Positions 52,150 through 59,645 of a DNA stretch of 64,000 nucleotides are shown here, piece by piece. The stretch covers positions 1,240,001-1,304,000 of the forward strand of contig OY970337.1 in the NCBI GenBank assembly GCA_963717475.1, in the 5' to 3' direction. A program made the translations under genes and the position numbers. Source of the DNA: AC-32 sp963717475 (GTDB lineage Bacteria; Actinomycetota; Thermoleophilia; Gaiellales; Gaiellaceae). Below the pieces are notes generated by a model, which saw only the letters and a list, made by a program, of their open reading frames with translations, did no database searches and was not told the origin of the DNA. Positions within the stretch are counted from its first letter, which is position 1. Each line of letters starts with the position of its first letter.

Positions 52150-54368
52150 CTACGCGGCCGGTATCGGAGGCGCCTCGGGGACCGGCTCGGTCTCGCTCAC
52201 CACGGCCACGTGCGGTAGCCACTCGAGCCAGCTGGGCAGGTACCAGTTCCAGTCGCCGAGCAGCTTCATGCTCGCCGGGAGCAAGACCCCGCGGATGATC
52301 GTGGCGTCGATCAACACGGCCACGGCCAACCCGACGCCGAACTGCTTCAGCAGGTCGAACGACAGGGTGATGAACACCGAGAACACGAGCACCATCACGA
52401 TCGCCGCGCTGGTCACGACGCCGGCGGTGTTCTTGATCCCGTGCTCGATCGCCTCGTCGGTCGACATGCCGTGGTCGACGGCCTCGCGGATCCGGCTGAT
52501 GATGAAGACGTGGTAGTCCATCGAGAGCCCGAACAGGATCACGAAGAGGAACATCGGCATGAACGACTCGACACCGCCTGACCCGGCGCCGATCAATCCG
52601 CGTCCGACGCCGTCCTGGAAGACGAGCACCAGGACTCCGTAGGCGGCGGCGACCGAGAGCCCGTTGAGCACGATCGCCTTGAGCCCGATCACGACCGAGC
52701 GGAAGGCAAGCAGCATCAACACGAAGGTCAGGAGGAAGACGAAGGCGAACACGAACGGCGTCCTCTCCCGGAACTGCTGCTCGAAGTCGATCGATTGCGC
52801 CGTCATTCCGCCGACGTCCGCCGTCGCGTCGGGAAGCCTCCCGACCGTCGCGGGGACGATGTCGTCGCGCAGCGTGTGCACCGAGGACTTCGAGGCGGAG
52901 TTGGTGCCGTTGCCGGCGATCGGTACCGAGATCAGCGCGACCGTGTGATCGGGATTGACATGGACCTCGATCGGCGTGAACAGCTTGCCGCTCGCGAGCG
53001 ACCTGCGCTTCAGGTCGGCGATTGCGCCCGGACCTCGGCCGAGCGGACATCGCTTGCCTCGACGACGACCTGCGCGGCGGTCGCGTCACCGGGAAATGCC
53101 GCCTGGATCTTGTCGTAGGACTGGATGACCTTGAGCGAGCGCGGGTACGACTCCGTGCTGCCCTGCGTCGTGTGTAGACGGACTGCCGGCAGGGCGATTG
53201 CGACCAGCAAGGCGGCCGCCAGGCCTCCCCACAGGAGCGGCCGTCGAAGCACGGGTCCGATGACGGCGCTCCAGAAACGGCTCTCGCCCACGCGCTGGTC
53301 GGGGCTGCGCAGGCCCGGGACCTTGCCCTTGTTCACGCGGTCGCCGAGCTTCGAGAGCAGGGCCGGCAGGACCGTCAGCGAGCCGATCACCGACACGGCA
53401 ACGACGAGGATCGTCGCCGCCGCGAAGCTGCTGAAGGTCGCGTCGCCGCTGATGAACATGGCCGACATCGCCACCATCACCGTGACGCCCGAGATCAGGA
53501 CCGAGCGGCCAGATGTCGCCGCTGCGGCCTCGATCGAGGCGCACTCCGTCCGTCCCGCCGCGCGTTCCTCACGGGCCCGCTTGAGGTAGAACATCGAGTA
53601 GTCGACGCCGACCGCGAGGCCGATCAGCAGCACGACCGCGTTCACGGCGTCGTCCATCGGCAGCACGTGGCTCGGTATGGCCAGCAGGCCGAGCGCCGCG
53701 AACACCGAGGTCAACGCGAGCAGCAGCGGAATCCCGGCTGCTACGAGCGCGCCGAAGGTCAGCAGCAGGATCCCCAGCGTCACGGGCAACGAGAGCTCGC
53801 CCGCCTTCAGCAGGTCCTTGCCGAACTGGTCGCTGATCGCCTTGTTGGCACTACCGTCGCCGAACTCTGCGACGGTGAACTGCGGATTCGCGCTCGCAGC
53901 CTTCGCGAGCGTCGCCTCGATCGGCGTGACCTTGTCCGCCGCGTCCTCGAGCTTGCCGCGGATGTCGAACTCGACCAGCGCCGAATGTCCGTCGGCCGAC
54001 ACCTTGCCGCCGCTCGCCGATGCGAACGGGGAGTCGACGTTGGTCGCGTTCGGCTGCGCCTCGAGTCTCCGCACCACGTCTCGCACGACGGCGCGGAACT
54101 CTGCGCTCGAAGCCACCGCGGACGCGCTCTGCACGAGCACGAGCTCTTTGCCCGGCTGCTGGAACCCGTTGTTCAGGATCCGTTGGGCATCGCCCGACTC
54201 ACCGGGGCCTGCCGCGGTGAGGGAAAGCGACTTCGTCCCGACCATCCCGCCGATCGCGAACGCCACCACGACGAACGCCAGCCAGCCGAAGACGGCTTTC
54301 TTCCAATGTCGTGCGCTCCACCGACCGACCCGAGCTGCGAGGTTCTCCCTTTGAGCGGAGACGGACAT
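52150..54368 (-). CDS. MMPL/RND-type membrane transporter, with one frame break
   Basis: About 740 residues in the MmpL-like two-repeat architecture: one helix (AVFGWLAFVVVAFAIGGMVG), a ~150-residue exterior domain, a cluster of helices (VDYSMFYLKRAREE, SGRSVLISGVTVMVAMSAMF), a second exterior domain and a second cluster (FGLSMDYHVFIISRIREAV, VTSAAIVMVLVFSVF). The frame changes near 53030-53050 within the second exterior domain (VEASDVRSAEVRAQ / AIADLKRRSLASGKLF), a probable sequence error. MMPL proteins export lipids or hydrophobic drugs. It lies convergent to the MFS exporter. Confidence 0.87.
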
Positions 54369-54466
54369 TTGCCCCTCCTATCTGCTGGCCCCCCACGGCG
54401 ACCTTACGCTTCTGAAGTCATACGGTCAAGAGAGTCAAAGGTTGCGAGCACAACGAAAACGCGGTC

Positions 54467-54508
54467 TCCGGCGCCTTTCGCAGTAGACGAATCTAGATTT
54501 GAACCTGG
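54467..54508 (-). pseudogene. Degenerate copy of the initiator tRNA 3' end and terminator
   Basis: CCGGCGCCT-TTCGCAGTAG and ATTTGAACCTG match the terminator arm and T-arm of the intact tRNA region (49874-49911) in order and spacing; the intervening acceptor bases have diverged. It probably marks an older end of the integration region. Confidence 0.45.
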
Positions 54509-54550
54509 GCGTCGCGGGCCGGCATTGGAGCGCACGGCTAGCCTTGGAAC

Positions 54551-55473
54551 ATGCGCGTCGCAGCCGTCGACCTGGGCACCAACTCGACCCGTCTGCTCGT
54601 CGCCGACGTGGACGACGGACGCGTCGAGGAAGTCGCGCGCCACTCGCAGATCACGCGGCTCGGCGAGGGCGTCGACGAGCGCCGCAAGCTGCTGCCGCTG
54701 CCGGTCGCGCGGGTGCGGAACGTGCTCTCCGAGTACCGCCGCGAGGCAGAGCGGCTCGGCGCCGAGCGCGTGCTCACGATCGGGACGAGCGCCGTTCGCG
54801 ACGCCGAGAATGGCGAAGCGTTCCTGGGCGAGATCGAGTGGAGCTACGGCTTCACGACGCGGCTGCTCTCCGGCGAGGAAGAAGCGCAGCTGACGCGGCG
54901 CGGTGTCGCGAACGGACGCGCAGTCGGCGACGAGACCCTCGTGCTCGACGTCGGCGGCGGCTCGACCGAGCTGATCACCGCGCGGGAACGCGTCAGCCTC
55001 GATCTCGGCTGCGTCCGGCTGACCGAGCGGCACCTGCATTCCGATCCTCCCGTGCGGGAGGAGCTCGACGGGGCCGCGCGCGCCGTGCGCGAGGCGCTAC
55101 CGGACTGGAGCCCACGGGACGCGATCGGCGTCGCCGGCACCGTCACGACCCTCGCAGCGCTCGAGCTCGGCGAGTACGACCCCGAACGGATCCACGGCTA
55201 CCGGATCTCGCGCGAGTCGGTCGACCGGCAGCTCGAGCGCCTTGCCTCCCTCCCACTCGCGGAGCGCCGCGAGCTCCCCGGCCTGGAGCCCGAGCGCGCT
55301 CCGGTGATCGTCGCGGGCGCGCTGATCGTCAACGAGGTCCTCGGCCGCTACGGCCTCGACGCGCTCGAGGCGAGCGAACGAGACCTCCTCCACGGCGTGG
55401 CCCTCGAGGCCGCCGAGCCTTGCCGGAGCCGCAAGAAGGCGACGCCCCGCCCGGCGCGTACACCTGCTGCTAG
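54551..55473 (+). CDS. Ppx/GppA family phosphatase (exopolyphosphatase), frame break near C-terminus
   Basis: About 306 residues. Actin-like ATPase fold: VAAVDLGTNSTRLLVADV (phosphate 1), TIGTSAVRDAEN, LLSGEEEAQLTRRGV, LVLDVGGGSTELI (phosphate 2), GVAGTVTTLAALEL and DLLHGVALEAAE. It degrades polyphosphate or pppGpp. The frame as written would run on to 55732 with a low-complexity Arg/Ala tail. A shift near 55420 gives the natural end LPEPQEGDAPPGAYTCC with its stop at 55471, sharing CTAG with the convergent CBS gene. TAGCCT five bases before the ATG suggests a leaderless message. Confidence 0.88.
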
Positions 55474-55877
55474 AGCTCTTCGAGCGGCGGCGGTGGCTCG
55501 TCTTCGGCCAGCCGGCGCTGGAGAACGCTGCGCGAGATCACGCCGACCAGGCGGTCGTCTTCGACCACCGGGACCCGTTCGGCGTCGTGCTCCTCGAGGA
55601 AGCGGAACGCCTCGTCGAGCGGCAGCTCGGAGTCGAGCGTCCAGTGCGGCGGCTCGGCGATCTCCCCTGCGCGGGTCTCGCGGGGGTTGCGGCCGGCGGC
55701 GACGATCTCGCCGACCAGCGTCTTGCGCGTGATTACGCCGACGAAGCGGCCGTCGTCGCAGACGTAGACCGCCCGCACCCCGGGCTCGCGCAGGTGCTCG
55801 CCCGCCTCCTGCGCCGAGGCCGAGGCCTCGATCGTCTGCGGCTCGGGGATCATCGCGTCGCGGACGCGATCGCTCAC
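55470..55877 (-). CDS. CBS-domain pair protein
   Basis: 135 residues from GTG 55877. Two CBS motifs: AMIPEPQTIEASASAQEAGE with VRAVYVCDDGRFVGVITRKT, and HWTLDSELPLDEAFRFLEE with RVPVVEDDRLVGVISRSVLQ. Such pairs bind adenine nucleotides and regulate other proteins. It follows the glutamate dehydrogenase gene but is separated by 157 bases containing three hairpins. An open frame extends upstream through the hairpins but there it is low quality. Confidence 0.83.
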   Translation of the reverse strand: MSDRVRDAMIPEPQTIEASASAQEAGEHLREPGVRAVYVCDDGRFVGVITRKTLVGEIVAAGRNPRETRAGEIAEPPHWTLDSELPLDEAFRFLEEHDAERVPVVEDDRLVGVISRSVLQRRLAEDEPPPPLEEL

Positions 55878-55913
55878 GAGCCGGCCGTCCGGGTCGTGAG
55901 GGTCGAGGGGGTT

Positions 55914-56010
55914 CGGGGGAACGGGGAGGTTCCCCCGATGCAAGTCCTCGGCGAAGCCGAGGGCTGCAGCAGAAGAAGGGGGCACGTGGGGGAAACATGG
56001 TTTCCCCCAC
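55914..56010 (-). repeat. Cluster of three hairpins between gdh and CBS genes
   Basis: CGGGGGAAC/GTTCCCCCG (55914-55937), CTCGGC/GCCGAG (55947-55961) and GTGGGGGAAAC/GTTTCCCCCAC (55986-56010, 11 pairs, loop ATG). The first and third share GGGGGAA/TTCCCCC arms. It could be a dispersed repeat unit or a stabilising 3' structure for the dehydrogenase mRNA. Confidence 0.55.
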
Positions 56011-56034
56011 GGGAGGGAGCCGAAGGCGAGCGAC

Positions 56035-57324
56035 TCACGGATAGATCCCCCGCAAGGTGAGGGCTCCGGCGACCTCGCGGATCCCGGCGACCAGCGCTGC
56101 GCTCCGCAGCGAGAGCCCTTGCTGCTCGGAAAGCCGCCACACGCGGTCGAAGGCGTCGCCGAGCTGGTCGGCGAGCTTCGCGCGGATCTCCGCGCGGTCC
56201 CAGAAGAGGCGCCCGAGATCCTGCACCCACTCGAAGTACGAGACGGTGACGCCGCCGGCGTTCGTGAGGACGTCCGGCAGGATGACGACGCCGCGCTCGC
56301 CGAGGATCGCATCCGCCTCGAGCGAGGTCGGCCCGTTGGCGCCCTCCGCGATCATCTTCGCCTGGACGCGGCCGGCGTTTTCGCTAGTGAGCTGATCCTC
56401 GCGCGCGGCGAGAACGAGGATGTCGCAGGGAAGCTCGAGCAGCTCCTCGTTGGTGACGCGCTCACAGTCGCGGAACTCCTCGAGCGAGCCGCGCTCGGCG
56501 GCGAACTGCCTGAGGGCTTGCACATCGAGCCCGCGTTCGTCGTGGACGCCGCCGGAGACGTCCGACACGGCGATCACGCGCGCTCCGCGGTCGTGCAGCT
56601 CGGCGGCCGCGACCCCGCCGACGTTGCCGAAGCCCTGGACGACACAGCGCTGCTCGCCGAGGTGCCAGCCGAGACGCTCGCACGCGCCCACGACGACCAT
56701 CACGACCCCGGCGCCGGTCGCCTCCTGGCGGAAGAGCGAGCCGCCGAGCGAGATCGGTTTGCCGGTCACGATCTCCGGCACCGCGTGGCCGACCTGCATC
56801 GAGTACGTGTCCATCATCCAGGCCATCGTCTGCTCGTTGGTGGCCATGTCGGGAGCGGGGATGTCCTCCTGGGGCCCGATGATCGGCAGGAGCTCGGAGG
56901 TGAAGCGGCGCGTGATCTTCTGCAGCTCGTCCGACGAGAGCTCGCGCGGGCTACAGCGGACGCCGCCCTTGGCGCCGCCGTAAGGCAGCCGCAGGAGGGC
57001 GCACTTCCAGGTCATCCACATCGCGAGCGCGGCGCATTCGCCGAGCGTGACCTCGGCGTCGTAGCGGACGCCGCCCTTGGTCGGGCCGAGCACGGTCGAG
57101 TGCTGCACGCGGTAGCCCGGGAAGACCGTCCAGCGGCCGGAGTCGAGCTTGACCGGAACGCTGACGACGAGCGCGCGCTCCGGATAGCGCAGCCGCTCGG
57201 CGACGAACTCCTCGACGTTCGCGTGCGGAAGCGCCTGCTCGTACTGCGCCAGCGCGGTTCGGTAGAGCGGCGTCTCCCACTCGAGCCCGCCGTGGTCCGG
57301 CGAGAACTCCTGTACCTCGGCCAT
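56035..57324 (-). CDS. Glu/Leu/Phe/Val dehydrogenase family, probable glutamate dehydrogenase
   Basis: A 429-residue NAD(P)-dependent amino acid dehydrogenase. The substrate-binding and catalytic Lys region is RLPYGGAKGGVRCSPRELS, with PAPDMATNEQTMAWMMDTYS further on. The nucleotide-binding motif GFGNVGG is in RCVVQGFGNVGGVAAAEL, followed by AEGANGPTS and LPDVLTNAGGVTVSYFEWVQ. Its length and these blocks match glutamate dehydrogenases more than leucine dehydrogenases (~360). It links 2-oxoglutarate with ammonia assimilation or glutamate breakdown. ATG 57324; tRNA-Leu lies 13 bases upstream. Confidence 0.93.
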   Translation of the reverse strand: MAEVQEFSPDHGGLEWETPLYRTALAQYEQALPHANVEEFVAERLRYPERALVVSVPVKLDSGRWTVFPGYRVQHSTVLGPTKGGVRYDAEVTLGECAALAMWMTWKCALLRLPYGGAKGGVRCSPRELSSDELQKITRRFTSELLPIIGPQEDIPAPDMATNEQTMAWMMDTYSMQVGHAVPEIVTGKPISLGGSLFRQEATGAGVVMVVVGACERLGWHLGEQRCVVQGFGNVGGVAAAELHDRGARVIAVSDVSGGVHDERGLDVQALRQFAAERGSLEEFRDCERVTNEELLELPCDILVLAAREDQLTSENAGRVQAKMIAEGANGPTSLEADAILGERGVVILPDVLTNAGGVTVSYFEWVQDLGRLFWDRAEIRAKLADQLGDAFDRVWRLSEQQGLSLRSAALVAGIREVAGALTLRGIYP

Positions 57325-57337
57325 CGCCCGGAGTGTA

Positions 57338-57425
57338 TGCCGGGGAAGGGACTCGAACCCTTACGCCCCCAGTGGGGACACCTGGTTTTAAGCCAGGCGC
57401 GTATGTCCAGTTTCGCCACCCCGGC
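57338..57425 (-). tRNA. tRNA-Leu (TAA)
   Basis: An 88-base class II tRNA. Acceptor GCCGGGG / CCCCGGC, anticodon arm CCTGG-CTTAAAA-CCAGG, long variable arm with TGTCCCC...GGGGGCG, T-arm AAGGG-TTCGAGT-CCCTT, discriminator A. CCA not encoded. Confidence 0.93.
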
Positions 57426-57442
57426 GGGGGCAGAATAGCCCG

Positions 57443-58165
57443 CTACAGACCGCCGAAGTTGTACGTCGAGGGGACCTCTTTCGGGCGCTTGTCGCCGATC
57501 ACCATCGCGATCTCCTGGTGCTTCTTCAGGACGAGCTCGGCAGGGTTCCCCGGCTGGTTCAGGCCGTTGACGTAGACGCGCCACGGAGTGTTCGGCTTGC
57601 AGTAGCCGCCGATGCACTTCGAGTCGAGCCGGACGCCCCACACGCCGAAGAACTGGCCGAGCGTGAAGTTGCGCTTCGTCGGCGACTCGACGTGCATCAC
57701 GCCGCTCGTGTCGTGCGTGTGCAGCTCGGTGAGGTACTGGCTGTCATAGATCCCGATCAGCGCCGGGACGGTGACGTGCTTGCCGTTGACGAAGATGTCG
57801 AGGTGCTGGTGGATGTGCTCGACCGTGCCCTCGGAGCCGAGCGCGCTCACGCCGACGGGCTTGAGCCGGTCGGTCAGGTGGTCAAGGCCGGGATTCCACG
57901 GCGCCTGGCCGGTCTGGAGCCCGATCAGCTTCGACTCGTTCGGCGTCTCGCCCGTGACGCGGTTGCTGCTCTTGCCGTTGCCGCCCGTGAACTGGAACGC
58001 CAGCACGACCGCGAGCACGGCGATCACGCCGCTCGCGGCAAAGGCGCCTGCGATCCAGAGTGTCCGGCGCTGTTCGGGCGTGCGTTGCCGGCGCGGCTCG
58101 GAGCGACGCTGAGGCGCCTGGACACTCCTCGGAGGCGCGGGGGTGCGGGACTTCTTCTTCGCCAA
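57443..58165 (-). CDS. Single-pass membrane protein with extracytoplasmic His-rich domain
   Basis: 240 residues from TTG 58165, where the sequence begins MAKKKSRTPAPPRS. A basic cytoplasmic tail is followed by one helix (LWIAGAFAASGVIAVLAVVL) and a ~170-residue exterior domain with EHIHQHLDIFVNGKHVTVPA, YLTELHTHDTSGVMHVESP and FFGVWGVRLDSKCIGGYC. The His clusters and the two Cys suggest metal binding or a disulfide. The domain is familiar from uncharacterised actinobacterial and archaeal proteins; I cannot name its function. The start is uncertain because no ATG or GTG fits. Confidence 0.7.
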   Translation of the reverse strand: MAKKKSRTPAPPRSVQAPQRRSEPRRQRTPEQRRTLWIAGAFAASGVIAVLAVVLAFQFTGGNGKSSNRVTGETPNESKLIGLQTGQAPWNPGLDHLTDRLKPVGVSALGSEGTVEHIHQHLDIFVNGKHVTVPALIGIYDSQYLTELHTHDTSGVMHVESPTKRNFTLGQFFGVWGVRLDSKCIGGYCKPNTPWRVYVNGLNQPGNPAELVLKKHQEIAMVIGDKRPKEVPSTYNFGGL

Positions 58166-58201
58166 CTCCCGCGGCGATGGTAGCAGCCGATCCGAAGTCC
58201 C

Positions 58202-58230
58202 TTGACAGCGCGGCCCTCGAGGCTTTAAGT
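58202..58230 (+). promoter_or_regulatory. Consensus-like promoter upstream of the CsbD-like gene
   Basis: TTGACA (58202-58207), a 17-base spacer, TTAAGT (58225-58230). The predicted start near 58237 is immediately before a terminator hairpin. Confidence 0.6.
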
Positions 58231-58239
58231 TCTGCGCGT

Positions 58240-58280
58240 CAGATCCGGAGGGCCGAAAGGTTGTCCGGATCTGGCGTTTT
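58240..58280 (+). terminator. Strong terminator hairpin in the leader of the CsbD-like gene
   Basis: CAGATCCGGA (58240-58249) / TCCGGATCTG (58264-58273), ten perfect pairs with a 14-base loop, then GCGTTTTTGG. Placed right after a promoter and 65 bases before the next start codon, it either attenuates the downstream gene or ends a transcript of about 45 bases. Confidence 0.7.
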
Positions 58281-58344
58281 TGGCCCCGGTTTCGGAATAC
58301 TCCCCGAGACAACCTCAAGGAGGCCCAACCTCAAGGAGGCCACG

Positions 58345-58542
58345 ATGAGTTGGCTCGACAAATTGCTCGGGCGCGGGAAGCAGGCCGCGGGCGACATGAC
58401 CGGCGACAGCTCGATGAAGCGCGAAGGCATGCACCAGGAGCAGGCGGGCATGGCATCCGATCGCGCGGAGAGCGCCGAGGAGATGGCGCAGGAAGAGCGC
58501 CAGCGGGCCGCCGAGCACGAAGCTCAGGCGAACAACCCGTAA
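58345..58542 (+). CDS. CsbD/MABP-like small stress protein
   Basis: A 65-residue hydrophilic protein (WLDKLLGRGKQAAGDMTGDS, MKREGMHQEQAGMASDRAES, AEEMAQEERQRAAEHEAQAN) with the KxxAGxxTGDxxxxREG pattern of CsbD and microaggregate-binding proteins, which are stress-induced and largely helical. The ATG at 58345 has AAGGAGG upstream; the 15-base AACCTCAAGGAGGCC block containing this site is duplicated in tandem. A GC-rich terminator follows. Confidence 0.75.
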   Translation: MSWLDKLLGRGKQAAGDMTGDSSMKREGMHQEQAGMASDRAESAEEMAQEERQRAAEHEAQANNP

Positions 58543-58564
58543 TTCATTCGCGAATCGGCTTTGC

Positions 58565-58586
58565 GAGGGCGGCTCCGGCCGCCCTC
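58565..58586 (+). terminator. Terminator after the CsbD-like gene
   Basis: GAGGGCGGC / GCCGCCCTC, nine perfect pairs with a TCCG loop, followed by TCTCTC, 22 bases past the stop codon. Confidence 0.65.
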
Positions 58587-58626
58587 TCTCATGCCGTCCG
58601 ACGCCCTCTCTAGGGTTCGTCGGCTC

Positions 58627-59643
58627 ATGACCGCGCTTCTGCTCGTACTCGTAGTCGTCGCCGCCGGCGCTGCGCTCGCCGCCTGGCTGCCGCGTGTCCT
58701 CGACCGGCTGCTGACGGTGCGAAACGCCGAGATGGACGGCCGCCTGCGGACGATGAACGAGACGGTCGACAGGCGGCTCGCCGACCTCGACACGAAGGTG
58801 GACCGCCGCCTCGAGCACGCGAGCAAGCAGACGAACGCGATCCACGAGAAGCTCGGCGCGGTCGGCCAGGCGACCGAGCTGCTCGCGGAGCAGGCGAAGG
58901 GCCTCGGCGAGCTGCAGCAGATCCTGCGTCCGCCGAAGGCGCGCGGCGGGTTCGGCGAGCTCCTGCTCGGCCAGCTGCTCGCGGACCGGCTCCCGCCGAC
59001 CGCGTACTCGCTCCAGTACGGCTTCTCCGGCGGCGAGCGCGTCGACGCGGTGATCAAGGTCGACCGGCTCGTCCCGATCGACTCCAAGTTCCCGCTCGAC
59101 AACTTCGAGCGGATGCTCGCCGCCGACAACGACATCGAGCGGCAGCAGCACGAGAAGCTGTTCGCGCGCGACGTCAAGGGCCACGTCGACGCGATCGCGG
59201 GCAAGTACATCCGGCCCGACGAGGGCACCTACGACTTCGCCTTCATGTACCTGCCGTCGGAGGCGATCTACTACGAGCTCGCCTGCGGCAAGACCGGCGC
59301 GCTCCTCGAGTACGCGCATACCAAGCGCGTCCTCCCGGTCTCGCCGACGACGCTGACCGCGTACTTGCAGGTTGTCGTGCTTGGGCTGAGGGGGCTGCAG
59401 ATCGAGCAGCATGCGCATGAAGTGATGGCGTACTGCGCCCAGCTCCAGACGGAGTTCGGGAAGTTCAAGGAGGACTTCGAGCTCGTCGGCACGCACCTCG
59501 ACCGCGCGGCGAAGAAGTTCCTCGAGTCCGAGAAGCACCTCGGCAAGTTCGAGACGAAGCTCGAGCAGGCCGCGGACTCACCGGCCGAGCTGCCCGCAGC
59601 CGCGGAGGCGCAGGAGCTCCCGCGCGCGGCCGACGCTGCCTAG
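58627..59643 (+). CDS. rmuC: DNA recombination protein RmuC family
   Basis: 338 residues. An N-terminal membrane anchor (ALLLVLVVVAAGAALAAWL) and a coiled-coil region (VDRRLADLDTKVDRRLEHAS) lead into the conserved RmuC nuclease-like core: GGFGELLLGQLLADRLP, LQYGFSGGERVDAVI, PIDSKFPLDNFERM, FAFMYLPSEAIYYEL and ILPVSP-like VLPVSPTTLTAYLQ. RmuC limits DNA inversions. ATG 58627 is chosen; ATG 58591 in frame is possible. TAGGGT lies ten bases before 58627. Confidence 0.9.
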   Translation: MTALLLVLVVVAAGAALAAWLPRVLDRLLTVRNAEMDGRLRTMNETVDRRLADLDTKVDRRLEHASKQTNAIHEKLGAVGQATELLAEQAKGLGELQQILRPPKARGGFGELLLGQLLADRLPPTAYSLQYGFSGGERVDAVIKVDRLVPIDSKFPLDNFERMLAADNDIERQQHEKLFARDVKGHVDAIAGKYIRPDEGTYDFAFMYLPSEAIYYELACGKTGALLEYAHTKRVLPVSPTTLTAYLQVVVLGLRGLQIEQHAHEVMAYCAQLQTEFGKFKEDFELVGTHLDRAAKKFLESEKHLGKFETKLEQAADSPAELPAAAEAQELPRAADAA

Positions 59644-59645
59644 AG

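Noticed and set aside
55473..55732. Long C-terminal extension of the Ppx/GppA protein
   Set aside because: The extension is Arg/Ala low-complexity antisense of the CBS gene; a one-base shift near 55420 gives a natural end sharing CTAG with the neighbour.
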